This document shows, piece by piece, positions 16,023 through 24,298 of a stretch of DNA of 33,453 nt. The first letter of the stretch is position 1. Each line of letters begins with the position of its first letter. Position numbers and translations under genes: made by a program. The notes beneath the pieces are model-generated. The model was not told the DNA's origin and did not search any database. It was given only the letters and a program-made list of their open reading frames with translations. The stretch spans positions 1 through 33,453 of the forward strand of contig WYBE01000015.1 in assembly GCA_011526045.1 (NCBI GenBank). Reading direction: 5' to 3'. This DNA comes from Nevskiales bacterium (GTDB lineage: Bacteria; Pseudomonadota; Gammaproteobacteria; Steroidobacterales; GCA-2729495).

Positions 16023-16974
16023 CGAACAGCGCGCCGGTCCAGGCGTCGAACAGGCCCGCGTAGTCCCGGTAATTAATGTGTCGCACGAGGCGATTGGCGC
16101 CCTGCAGCCGTGCCTCGCAGCGCTGGTCGAGGCTGCGACCGGCGCGGGTGTCTGCGCCGCCGGCAAGGTACCAGGAGGAGCGCGTGAACATGCGCCGGCG
16201 GATTTCCGCCGCGCCCACGCGGCGCATGTAGGTGTTGAGTTCTCGCAGGCCATACTTGTAGTCGTCGAAACCGGAGCAGCCGGCATGCGGCGTTGCGAAC
16301 GTGCCGTCGGGGTCGGCGCGGCGCCGGTCATCGACGTAGAGGTAGCTCGACGGGTTCATCACGATGTAGCGCACTTCGATCCTGCGGTTCGGGCAGCCCG
16401 CGCCGCCGGCGAGGTAGCGGTTGACGAACTGCGCGCCGGCCGAGTGCCCGGCGATCACCACCGTGCGCAGGTTCGGGAACGGCGCCGGGCCCGTCGGGCA
16501 GATCCGCCCGAGCAGTTCGTCCATGACCGCGAACGAGCTCACCCGCGCGGCATCGAGCGAGCGGTTGCCGATCTTCCAGCCGTGCGAACTCCAGTAATGC
16601 TCGCCGCGACCGGGTTCGTCCTTGCGCGTGCGGAAGTTCGGCGCGAGCACGAGCGTCTCCGCGAGCTTGTGCTCGAGCCCGGCGGCCTCGGTCGCGAAAT
16701 CGAAGTAGTCGTCGGCGTTACGTGCGTTGCCGTGCATCACCAGCACGGCCCGCACGACGGTATCGTTGTGAGTGAGCGGCAGCGATCGGTACACGCGGAT
16801 GTACCCGCCAGCGGCAAGCGTCAGCGATTCGGCGCAGGCGGCTGCCGGAGTACACGAGGTGTCACGCGCGGGCAGGCTCGCCGGCGCGAGTGCCATGAAC
16901 AGCGCGGCGCACAGGCCGGGCACGAAGCGGTGGCGCGCAACGAGGCGCAGGAACGATCGACGATGCGCTGGCAT
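15946..16974 (-). CDS. Secreted alpha/beta hydrolase (342 aa)
   Basis: A basic start followed by a hydrophobic segment (residues about 17-36) and an A-x-A-like site predicts a signal peptide. The mature part holds several cysteines, fitting a periplasmic or extracellular enzyme with disulfides. The triad is Ser178 in AGHSAGAQF, Asp275 in LAGGADTRAG and His325 in PGIGHSG; the oxyanion segment is VMHGNARNADDYF near residue 79. It belongs to the same family as the hydrolases at 9794, 18461 and the dead domain at 19320, sharing the HGxxRNA motif and the LDQRCEARLQGANRL segment. It overlaps the ATP-grasp gene tail-to-tail by 77 bp. Confidence 0.8.
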   Translation of the reverse strand: MPAHRRSFLRLVARHRFVPGLCAALFMALAPASLPARDTSCTPAAACAESLTLAAGGYIRVYRSLPLTHNDTVVRAVLVMHGNARNADDYFDFATEAAGLEHKLAETLVLAPNFRTRKDEPGRGEHYWSSHGWKIGNRSLDAARVSSFAVMDELLGRICPTGPAPFPNLRTVVIAGHSAGAQFVNRYLAGGAGCPNRRIEVRYIVMNPSSYLYVDDRRRADPDGTFATPHAGCSGFDDYKYGLRELNTYMRRVGAAEIRRRMFTRSSWYLAGGADTRAGRSLDQRCEARLQGANRLVRHINYRDYAGLFDAWTGALFVTVPGIGHSGRAMLVSEPARQAAFR

Positions 16975-17346
16975 GGGCGGTGTGGCTCGAATTGGTCGCG
17001 CGGCCTGGCGTCATAATCACACGAACAGGCGGAGCACCCAAGAGTCTGCTGCAGCGTTCGTCGCGATCGCCCGGTCGGCCTGCGGCCGGTAATTATGTCG
17101 AAGGGTAGTGCGCCGGCGCGGCGAATCTGTCAGGCTGTGGTGGCCGGTAGCCCGGATCGGAGCGGCCAGAAAACGGGTACCAACAGGCCGCTCCCGCGAC
17201 CGGCCGGGTCCGCAGTCTCGCGCAGACGGCGGACTCCGCCAGGCACAAGTCGGTGGCAATCGACCATGCAAGGCATATTCAAAAGAGATCGCGGTCGTGC
17301 GTCGCGCGTGACCGCTGGTCGCGCCCGGAGCCCGGAGTTCTGACTC
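16975..17346. other. 372-bp divergent intergenic region
   Basis: No gene is seen. It separates the secreted hydrolase (minus) from the NTPase-hydrolase operon (plus), so it must hold two divergent promoters. An A/T-richer patch at 17255-17290 with a small palindrome (ATGC-AAG-GCAT, 17266-17276) lies 70-90 bp before the NTPase start and is the best place for its promoter; no clear -35/-10 pair can be named. Confidence 0.35.
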
Positions 17347-18513
17347 ATGGACGAACTGGAACTCGACAGCGATCTGGCGTCGGCCGGGCCCCGCCGGCGG
17401 ATCGCCGACGCCGAGCGCGTGCGCGCGGCGCATTGGGCGTTCGTGACACGACGCGTCTCGCGCGACCAGGAATTGCGTATCAGCCGCCGGCCGCTTGCGC
17501 CACGCGCGGGCGACCTGGTGCTCGCAAGAATCGGCAAGCCCGGCTTGCATCGCGGCCTGCAATTGCCCGGCGGACGCACACGCTCGCTCGGGGCCGGCGA
17601 CGAGATCGTCGTCGCTTACGGTGACTGCAATGCAACCGGCCAGTTCGAGGCCGTGGTGCCCGAGACGGTGGGAGCTTGCCACCTGGTCGCCGCCGGTGGC
17701 GTCGCCGCGCAGGTGCTGTCCTGGAATACGCGTATCGGTCGCGCGCCTACGCTCATCGCCCCGATCGGTTTTCTCATCGATGCGGGCGGCGAGCGCGTGA
17801 AGCTGGCCGATTTTGCGCTCGAGCCGGCGGTGCCGCCGGCGGCAACGCTGCCGGTGACCATCGCCGTCGTCGGCACGTCGATGGCGGCGGGCAAGACAGT
17901 GGCGGCCGCCGCGCTTGCCCACGGTCTGGGCCAGGCGGGCCTGCGCGTCGGGTATGCCAAGGTCAACGGCACCAGCGATGCGAACGACACCTGGCTGCTG
18001 CGCGACGCCGGTGCCGCGGCGGCGCTTGATTTCACCGACGCTGGCCATGCGTCCACTTGTCGGGTGTCCGCGGCGGAACTCGAGCGCAGTCTCGGCGTGC
18101 TGGTGGCGCACCTCGTCCGGGCCGATGCGGACGTCATCGTGCTCGAACTGGCCGACGGCATACGCCAGCCGGAGACCGCGGCCCTGCTCGAATCGGCGCT
18201 CCTCAAATCGATCACCGGCGCGGTGTTCCTCGCGGCCCGCGATGCCATGGGTGCTGCAGCCGGCGTCGGCTGGCTGAAGAAGCGTGGATTGCCCGTGGCA
18301 GGAGTCGGCGGCGTGCTGACGCGCGCGCCGCTCGGGCGGTCGGAGGCCGCGACTGCCACGGGTCTTGCGATTTACAGGCGGGAAGATCTCGCGCGGCCGA
18401 AGGTGGCCCGCACGCTTCTCGCCGGAATCCGGAAATTCAGGATGATCAGCGGAGGCAACGATGCTCGCCCCGACAGCGCGGGTCACGGACGCGAAATCAC
18501 CGCCGGCGCCTAG
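17347..18513 (+). CDS. SIMIBI-type P-loop NTPase, DUF1611-like (388 aa), paralog 2
   Basis: A full-length paralog of the protein at 10851-11966: the same beta-rich N-terminal domain (APRAGDLVLARIGKPG near residue 51, GDEIVVAYGDCNATGQFEA near 84) and the same C-terminal NTPase domain with Walker A GTSMAAGKT at exactly the same residues, 176-184. The later segments VNGTSDANDTWLLRDAG, VIVLELADGIRQPETAALL and AARDAMGAAAGVGWLKKRG also match. ATG 17347 has CGGAG upstream. It overlaps the following hydrolase gene by 53 bp. The function is unknown; the fixed pairing with a hydrolase suggests a joint role. Confidence 0.65.
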   Translation: MDELELDSDLASAGPRRRIADAERVRAAHWAFVTRRVSRDQELRISRRPLAPRAGDLVLARIGKPGLHRGLQLPGGRTRSLGAGDEIVVAYGDCNATGQFEAVVPETVGACHLVAAGGVAAQVLSWNTRIGRAPTLIAPIGFLIDAGGERVKLADFALEPAVPPAATLPVTIAVVGTSMAAGKTVAAAALAHGLGQAGLRVGYAKVNGTSDANDTWLLRDAGAAAALDFTDAGHASTCRVSAAELERSLGVLVAHLVRADADVIVLELADGIRQPETAALLESALLKSITGAVFLAARDAMGAAAGVGWLKKRGLPVAGVGGVLTRAPLGRSEAATATGLAIYRREDLARPKVARTLLAGIRKFRMISGGNDARPDSAGHGREITAGA

Positions 18514-19315
18514 GCGCCTGCTGCGGCGCGTGCTGGAGTCCGATCCCGGCCAGGAGTACCTCGTCTACGTGCCGCGCGGGGCGGGCGAGCGCGCTCCGCT
18601 GCTCGTCACCATTCACGGCACGTCGCGCAATGCCGAGCAGCACGCGCGGCTGCTGTCCGCCTACTGCGACATCCACGGGGCGATGCTGCTGGCGCCGGTG
18701 TTCTCGGCGGAGCAGTTTCCCGATTACCAGCGCCTCGGCCGCCAGGGTCGCGGCCGGCGTGCGGATCTTGCGCTCAACGCGGTCGTCGCCGAGTGCGCAG
18801 CCGCCACCGGGGCAAGCGCCGAGCGATTCCTGCTGTTTGGCTACTCCGGCGGCGCGCAGTTTGCCCACCGGTACCTGATGGCCCATCCGCACCGGGTCGA
18901 GGCCGCCGTGATCGCGGGTTGCGGCTGGTACACTTTTCCGGACCCGACCAGGCGCTTCCCATTCGGAACGCGCATGAGCCGGAAGCTGCCGGAGGTGCAT
19001 TTCGATGCCGAGGGCTTTTTGTCGGTGCCGGTGACCGTGATGATCGGCGCCGAGGACGACGAGCGCGATGCGGCGCGGCGCCACGACCGTCTCGACCGCG
19101 AGCAGGGCGCCAGTCGCATCGAGCGTGCGCGCAACTGGGTGGCCGCGATGCAGGCCGCCGCGGAGGCCAGACAGTTGCCGTCGCGGGTCGCTTTCGAGGA
19201 GATCGCCGGCTGCGGCCACTCGTTCCGGCGGGCGGTGCTGCGCGGCGGGCTCGGCGAGAAAGTGTTCCGCGCCTTGTTCGGGGAGCCGCCACTGGCGGCT
19301 GCGCGGGAGGGCTGA
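18461..19315 (+). CDS. Alpha/beta hydrolase, PHB-depolymerase-like (284 aa)
   Basis: A cytoplasmic serine hydrolase with intact triad: Ser129 in FGYSGGAQF, Asp199 in IGAEDDERD and His253 in AGCGHSF. The oxyanion segment is VTIHGTSRNAEQH near residue 49. It aligns along its length with the hydrolase at 9794-10660 (shared GWYTFPDPTRRFP and LDREQGASRIERA segments). GGAGG lies five bases before ATG 18461, deciding the start although this places it inside the NTPase gene. Four bases separate its stop from the next GTG, so it is part of a tight operon to 24298. Confidence 0.82.
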   Translation: MLAPTARVTDAKSPPAPRRLLRRVLESDPGQEYLVYVPRGAGERAPLLVTIHGTSRNAEQHARLLSAYCDIHGAMLLAPVFSAEQFPDYQRLGRQGRGRRADLALNAVVAECAAATGASAERFLLFGYSGGAQFAHRYLMAHPHRVEAAVIAGCGWYTFPDPTRRFPFGTRMSRKLPEVHFDAEGFLSVPVTVMIGAEDDERDAARRHDRLDREQGASRIERARNWVAAMQAAAEARQLPSRVAFEEIAGCGHSFRRAVLRGGLGEKVFRALFGEPPLAAAREG

Positions 19316-19319
19316 GGCC

Positions 19320-21362
19320 GTGAAGCCCGGCAATACACCGCTGGATGCGGGGGACATCGACCAGAGCGCAACGCTCCTCGAGCGTCAGATCCTGCACCGC
19401 GTCCTGCCGGATTCCTCGGGCCAGGACTATTTCGTCTACCGCGCCGGCGGCAGCCGGCACGGTTCGCCGATCGTGGTTGCCCTGCACGACATCGCGCGTA
19501 ACGCGCGCGAGCAGGTGCAGGCCTTCGCGGCGGTCTGTGATCGTTACGGAGCGATCCTCGTCGCGCCGCATTTTGCCGCCGACCGCTATCCGAATTTCGC
19601 ACGGCTCGGGCGCAGCCGGATGAAGGCGGATCGCGGCAGGCGTGCCGATGACGCGCTGGTGGCGATCCTCGCCGACGTCGAGCGCCTGACCGGGATTCCC
19701 ATCGAGCGCATCAACCTGTTCGGCCTCGGGGCCGGTGGCCGTTTCGCGCTGCGTTACGCAATGGCCTTCCCGGAGCGTGTGGCCGGTGCGGTCATTGCAT
19801 CGGCGACTGCGTTCACCTTTCCGGACGCGGGCAAGCGCTTCCCGCGGGGCATCGCGCCGAGCGCGAAACGCAAGGACCTCACGTTCCGCCCGGCGGAGTT
19901 CCTGCGGGTGCCGATGACCGTGCTAGAGGAAGCCGATGGTGCCGGTGCCGCCAGGCCCGCGGTGCGGGTGGTCCGATCCCCCGGCCCGCCGCCGCGCGAG
20001 AGGGCGCGCGCCTGGGTCACCGCGATGCACGAGGCAGCGGCGGCCCTTGAACTCGAACCGCGCGTCTCCTACCGGGAGGTCCGTGCACCGCTCGGCACGT
20101 TCACCGGCTTTTCGCAGGAGCCGACGGCGTGCGAGCGCGTCATCGAGGCCCTGCTGCTCGGCAATCTGCCCGCGGTCGTCGGGCCCCGGGCTTTGGTGGC
20201 GCGGGCCGCCGACGACGAGTGGTTCGAGTTTCGCTCGCTCGGCACCGAGGACATCGCGGCGAGCGCGCCGCCCCCAACGCGCCTGCAGCGATACGCGTTG
20301 CCGGGCGTGTTGCTCGCGGTGCTGCTTGCGGTCGTGACGCCGCTGGCGATCTGGGCCAGTTACCGGGCCGATCACGTGGTGTCGCGCGAGGCGGTGGTGC
20401 GCAGTTACATTGCTGACGTCGGCGCGCGGGTGGAGGGCGTGGTGAAAAGCATCGAGGTCGATACCGGCGATCGGGTGCGCTCAGGCCAGGTGGTCGCACG
20501 CCTGGAGGACCGGCATTTCGAGGCCAGGGTGACGCAGGCGCGATCGCAACTCGAGAAGGCGCGTCGCGAACTCGAGGTCGAGCGCCTCGCCATCGAGAAC
20601 GAACGCCAGCGGCTGTCCGGTTCGCTGCGCGAGACGTCGGCGGAACTCGCTGCGGCGCGAGCCTCGGTGCGCGCCGCACAGTCGCGGGCCGACGAAGCGC
20701 AGCGGCAGGTCGAATTGCAGCGCTCGCTGGCTGGCAAGGGACTGGTGCCCGCCGAGCGTGTGCGCTCGGCGGAAACGGAGCTGCGCACGGCGCAGGCGCT
20801 TTCCGCCGAGGCGCGCGCCGCCATGGAGGCGGCCGGCGCCGGCGAGGATCTCGCCGTGGTGGCATCCAAGGGGATTGCAGTCCGGGAGAAGCGCATCTCC
20901 GTCCTCGATTCGGAGATCGGGACATTCGAGGCGGAGCTGGCCCTCGCGAACGCCAACCTCGAGGCCACCGTCATCCGTGCTCCCGACGACGGTGCGGTGG
21001 TGCGGCGCATCGTCCAGCCGGGAGCGTCAGTCACCGTCGGCCAGCCGGTGGTCGCCCTGTGGGTCGGCGAGAAGATCTGGGTCGAGGCCTGGCTCGACGA
21101 GGACGACATCGCCGACGTCGCAGTGGGCAGTACCGCCATCGTCACCTTCAAGTCGCACCCGAACCAGGAGTTCACCGGGGTCGTAGAAACCCTCGGCGTG
21201 TCCACCGACCTCGAATTGCCGGAGACCGATGTCCCGCAGCGCCGCCGCGACCGGATGCGCGATGCGCCCGTGATCAGCGTGCGGGTGCGCCTCGACCAGC
21301 CGGCGCAGGACCTGTTCCCCGGCCTGTCGGCCGTCGTCGGAATCCGCCGGAAGGCGGACTGA
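19320..21362 (+). CDS. Inactive alpha/beta hydrolase fused to HlyD membrane fusion protein (680 aa)
   Basis: Residues 1-285 align with the preceding hydrolase but lack the triad: the nucleophile motif FGYSGG has become FGLGAGG (Gly137 for Ser), the acid residue aligns with Gly207, and the catalytic His with Gly259; the oxyanion HG is HD. One membrane helix follows (about 326-347), then an HlyD-type periplasmic part: a lipoyl/biotinyl-like strand pair (IADVGARVEGVVKSIEVDTG from 364, then SGQVVARLED), a long coiled coil (about 400-545) and the closing half (TVIRAPDDGAVVRRIVQPG). GTG 19320 behind GGGAGGG is the start. The cytoplasmic pseudo-enzyme may bind the product or recruit partner enzymes to an export complex. 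Confidence 0.78.
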   Translation: MKPGNTPLDAGDIDQSATLLERQILHRVLPDSSGQDYFVYRAGGSRHGSPIVVALHDIARNAREQVQAFAAVCDRYGAILVAPHFAADRYPNFARLGRSRMKADRGRRADDALVAILADVERLTGIPIERINLFGLGAGGRFALRYAMAFPERVAGAVIASATAFTFPDAGKRFPRGIAPSAKRKDLTFRPAEFLRVPMTVLEEADGAGAARPAVRVVRSPGPPPRERARAWVTAMHEAAAALELEPRVSYREVRAPLGTFTGFSQEPTACERVIEALLLGNLPAVVGPRALVARAADDEWFEFRSLGTEDIAASAPPPTRLQRYALPGVLLAVLLAVVTPLAIWASYRADHVVSREAVVRSYIADVGARVEGVVKSIEVDTGDRVRSGQVVARLEDRHFEARVTQARSQLEKARRELEVERLAIENERQRLSGSLRETSAELAAARASVRAAQSRADEAQRQVELQRSLAGKGLVPAERVRSAETELRTAQALSAEARAAMEAAGAGEDLAVVASKGIAVREKRISVLDSEIGTFEAELALANANLEATVIRAPDDGAVVRRIVQPGASVTVGQPVVALWVGEKIWVEAWLDEDDIADVAVGSTAIVTFKSHPNQEFTGVVETLGVSTDLELPETDVPQRRRDRMRDAPVISVRVRLDQPAQDLFPGLSAVVGIRRKAD

Positions 21363-21363
21363 C

Positions 21364-23361
21364 ATGCGCCGGGAGGACTGGCTGCAGCGGCTGGCCGGAT
21401 GGTTGCCATCCGGTGCTGCCGCGGACTTCGACCGCTGGCGTCGCGCCGGTGCGGCGGCCGCCGAGCGGTGGCGGCGGTACCTGGAGGAGATCCCCGAGCC
21501 GGACCAGACGCGATGGCCCGGGTCGTGGCTGCGCCCGAAGGGCAATCTCTCGCGCGGCGGACTGCTGCTCCTGCTGCTGATCGCGCTGCTGCCGCTCCTG
21601 AGCATGGTCGTGCGGATCTCGGCGTGGCCGGGTGTCCTCGGGCCGGGCACGGGCGGGACGATGCTGTCCTCGCTCGCCTACGATCTCAACCATTGGCTGT
21701 CGCTGCGCGACATCTCCGCCGAAGATCGCGAGCACGTCCTGTACGTGCTGTTCGTGCCGACTGCCGCAGTGCTGATCGCGTTCGCCCGGCTGGCGCTCGG
21801 CATCCGGGTGATCGGCTTTCGCGCGATCCTCATCGCGGTGGGGTTCCAGCACAGCGGCATCGTGCCGAGCGTGCTCCTGATCCTGGTGATGGTGTTCGTC
21901 GTGGCCAGCATTCGCCCGGTCCTGGTGCGCATGCGCCTGACGTACTTCCCGCGCATCGCAGTGATCATGAGCGTCTCGGTGCTGGTCCTCGTCGGCGCGC
22001 TGATGGTGGCACCCTGGGTGCGCTCGGACGCACTCTGGAGCATGGCGTTCTTCCCCGTCATCGTGCTCGGCCTGATGGCCGAAGGCATCGCCAAGACGAT
22101 CGACCGCGACAGCACCCTCACGGCGTTCTGGCGCACGGGAATGACCATCGTCATTGCGCTCGGCCTGGCCGGTCTCAGCCTGATCCCGGTACTGCGCGAG
22201 TTTGCGCTCGAGTTTCCGGAACTCGTGGTCACGCAGATCGTGCTGATCGTGCTGATCGCCGAGTTCCTCGATCTGCGCCTGCTGCAGGACTGGGACGCGA
22301 AGCTGAGCGAGGTGGCGCCGCCGCGGTTGTTTCCGCGCGGTCCGGCGCTGCGGATCGCGGTCGTCAGGAATCGCCACCGCAATGGCGTCATCGGCCAGCT
22401 GGGCGCGCCCGGCCAGGGCGGTTACCGGCGCCGGACCGTGAAGCACATCGTCGCCTGCCTGCGCCAGAAGGGACACACGGTCAATGTGCTCGAGGGCGAC
22501 ATGTCGCTGCTGGCGAACCTGCGCAGCTTCATGCCGCCGAACCTGCTGAACGGCGAGCCCGGGGGGATCGTGCTCAACCTCGCGCACGGCATCCAGGGCG
22601 AGGTGGCCGCTGCGCACGTGCCGGCGATGCTGGAGCTGGCCGGCCTCGCTTACACGGGCGCGACGCCGCTCGGTTTCACCAGCACGCAGGATCGCCTGCT
22701 CGCCCACGCGCTGCTGCGCCAGCACGGGCTCGCGACGCCGGAGTACAGCCTGCTCTGCGCACCGGGCAGCGGGCTTCGCTCATTGCAGTACCCGGTGGTC
22801 GTCAGGCCGCGCACGGCGACGGGCCGCAGGCCGCGGGTTGCCTCGAACCGCCAGCAACTGATCGAGGCGGTGGCGCAGATCGCCCACCGCGACGGCGTGG
22901 CGAGCGTCGTCGAGCCGTTCGTGGCCGGCCGCGAGATCGAGGTTGCGGTGCTCGGCAATCAGCCTGCACGGTGCATGCCGCTGGTCGAGGTGTTGCCGGG
23001 CCGCGCCGGACGCGTCTGCCCGGCGGTCCTCGATGCGCCGCTGGCGGCAGCCGTGCGCAGCGCGGCGCTGGCAGCCTTCCGCGCCTGCAACTGCCGCGAC
23101 TATGCGGTCGTGCAGCTGCGCCTCCCGCAGGCGGGAGCGCCGGTGATCGTGGGCCTGGAGACCACGGCGGTGCTGGAGCCGGGCGCCACGTTCGAAGTCG
23201 CTGCGGCGACGGCCGGACTCGCGTTTGCCGATCTGGTCGAACTCATCGTCGGCATCGCGCGCGAGCGCTACCGGCCGGAGCCCGGGGCCGCGGGCACGGC
23301 GGTCGGCCCGGTAAGCGCGACACCGGGCGACGGCAGCGGCGGAGAGCTCGTTGCCGGCTGA
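21364..23361 (+). CDS. 7TM protein fused to degenerate D-Ala-D-Ala-ligase-like ATP-grasp domain (665 aa)
   Basis: Residues about 65-310 hold some seven membrane helices resembling the 7TM domain usually fused to an inactive transglutaminase (GIRVIGFRAILIAVGFQHSG near 146 is characteristic). Residues 328-640 form a Ddl-like ATP-grasp domain: LELAGLAYTGATPLGFTSTQDR, then HGLATPE, and EPFVAGREIEVAVLGN near 517. Key residues are lost: the ATP-binding lysine of the VKP motif is Arg481 (VVVRP), and the C-terminal metal site reads VQLRL and VGLETTAVLEPG instead of the usual DxR and ExNxxP. It probably binds rather than makes a peptide. ATG 21364 is one base after the preceding stop. Confidence 0.72.
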   Translation: MRREDWLQRLAGWLPSGAAADFDRWRRAGAAAAERWRRYLEEIPEPDQTRWPGSWLRPKGNLSRGGLLLLLLIALLPLLSMVVRISAWPGVLGPGTGGTMLSSLAYDLNHWLSLRDISAEDREHVLYVLFVPTAAVLIAFARLALGIRVIGFRAILIAVGFQHSGIVPSVLLILVMVFVVASIRPVLVRMRLTYFPRIAVIMSVSVLVLVGALMVAPWVRSDALWSMAFFPVIVLGLMAEGIAKTIDRDSTLTAFWRTGMTIVIALGLAGLSLIPVLREFALEFPELVVTQIVLIVLIAEFLDLRLLQDWDAKLSEVAPPRLFPRGPALRIAVVRNRHRNGVIGQLGAPGQGGYRRRTVKHIVACLRQKGHTVNVLEGDMSLLANLRSFMPPNLLNGEPGGIVLNLAHGIQGEVAAAHVPAMLELAGLAYTGATPLGFTSTQDRLLAHALLRQHGLATPEYSLLCAPGSGLRSLQYPVVVRPRTATGRRPRVASNRQQLIEAVAQIAHRDGVASVVEPFVAGREIEVAVLGNQPARCMPLVEVLPGRAGRVCPAVLDAPLAAAVRSAALAAFRACNCRDYAVVQLRLPQAGAPVIVGLETTAVLEPGATFEVAAATAGLAFADLVELIVGIARERYRPEPGAAGTAVGPVSATPGDGSGGELVAG

Positions 23362-24298
23362 CGACGGCAAGCGCGGGACGATCGTCGCGATCGGTGGCCG
23401 CGAGGTTCCGGGCAGCGACCTCGAGGTGCTGGCGACCTTCGTCGCCTGCTGCGGCGGGCCCGACGCGCGCCTCGTCGTGCTCTCGGCGGCCTCGCGCGAC
23501 CCGGCCTCGCGCCGGCGCGTGTATGAATCTGCCTTTCGCACGCTCGGTGTGGCCGAAGTCGCGCATTTTCACCAGGAGCACCGCGAAGAGGCGGCGGATC
23601 CGGCGTTGCTGGCCGCCATCGACGCGGCCGACGGCGTATTCTTCACGGGTGGCAGCCAGCTCAAGCTGGTGTCGACCATCGGCGGCACGCCGCTCGCGGC
23701 GCGCCTCGTCGAGCGCCACCGCAGCGGGATGACGCTCGGTGGCAGCAGCGCCGGTGCGTCGGCGATGAGTGCGGTGATGATCGCGCGCGGCACGGGACGC
23801 ATGGCGGCGCGGCTCGGCTCGGTGCGCATGTCGCCCGGGCTGGGTTACCTGCCGGACATCATCGTCGATCAGCACTTTCGCGAGCGTGACCGCTTCGGCC
23901 GGCTGCTGGCCACCGTGCTGTGCAATCCGTCGATGCTGGGTTTCGGCCTCGATGAGGACACCGCATTCATCCTCGACGGGACGGACCGCGTCAGCGTCTG
24001 CGGCAGCGGTACGCTGACGATCGTGGACGGCACGCAGCTGCAGGCCACCGACATCGACGCCGTGCCAGACTACGCGCCGGCCGCCTTTGCCGGCATGCGC
24101 CTGCACGCGTTGAGCGCCGGCTGGTCATTCGATCTCGGGACGCGGCGGGTCTCGGCGCCGGTGGCGGCGCTCGCCGCGCCGGAATGCGAAATTACGGACG
24201 ACTGGCCCGCGCCCGGCCCTGGCGCTTCCTGCGAGGACGAGTTTGGGCCCGCGGCCGGCGCGGCCGAAAGTCACGCAGGGCCTGCTCGATCTCGCTGA
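23351..24298 (+). CDS. cphB: Cyanophycinase, peptidase family S51 (315 aa)
   Basis: A serine exopeptidase that cuts cyanophycin (multi-L-arginyl-poly-L-aspartate) or a similar beta-linked peptide into dipeptides. Family marks: IVAIGGRE near residue 11, FFTGGSQLKLV near 97, the nucleophile elbow LGGSSAGASAMS (Ser133), VDQHFRERDRFGRLL near 170 and GFGLDEDTAF near 195. The catalytic set looks intact. The TTG at 23351 is the only start that fits, with GGAG upstream and an 11-bp overlap with the previous gene. No signal peptide, so intracellular. Its 3' end overlaps the opposing synthetase-like gene by 107 bp; the C-terminal 50 residues are disordered and not conserved. Confidence 0.88.
   Translation: MPADDGKRGTIVAIGGREVPGSDLEVLATFVACCGGPDARLVVLSAASRDPASRRRVYESAFRTLGVAEVAHFHQEHREEAADPALLAAIDAADGVFFTGGSQLKLVSTIGGTPLAARLVERHRSGMTLGGSSAGASAMSAVMIARGTGRMAARLGSVRMSPGLGYLPDIIVDQHFRERDRFGRLLATVLCNPSMLGFGLDEDTAFILDGTDRVSVCGSGTLTIVDGTQLQATDIDAVPDYAPAAFAGMRLHALSAGWSFDLGTRRVSAPVAALAAPECEITDDWPAPGPGASCEDEFGPAAGAAESHAGPARSR

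Noticed and set aside
17017..18486. Long minus-strand ORF of 489 codons opposite the NTPase gene
   Set aside because: Arg/His/Gly-rich composition typical of a GC-rich shadow frame; the plus strand has clear NTPase motifs and a paralog.
21274..22725. Minus-strand ORF of 483 codons opposite the 7TM gene
   Set aside because: Low-complexity charged sequence (many His, Asp, Gln) mirroring the hydrophobic helices of the real gene; no motif.
21399..23732. Plus-strand 777-codon ORF in another frame over the 7TM and cyanophycinase genes
   Set aside because: Ala/Arg/Gly-rich shadow; the true frames carry family motifs and ribosome-binding sites.
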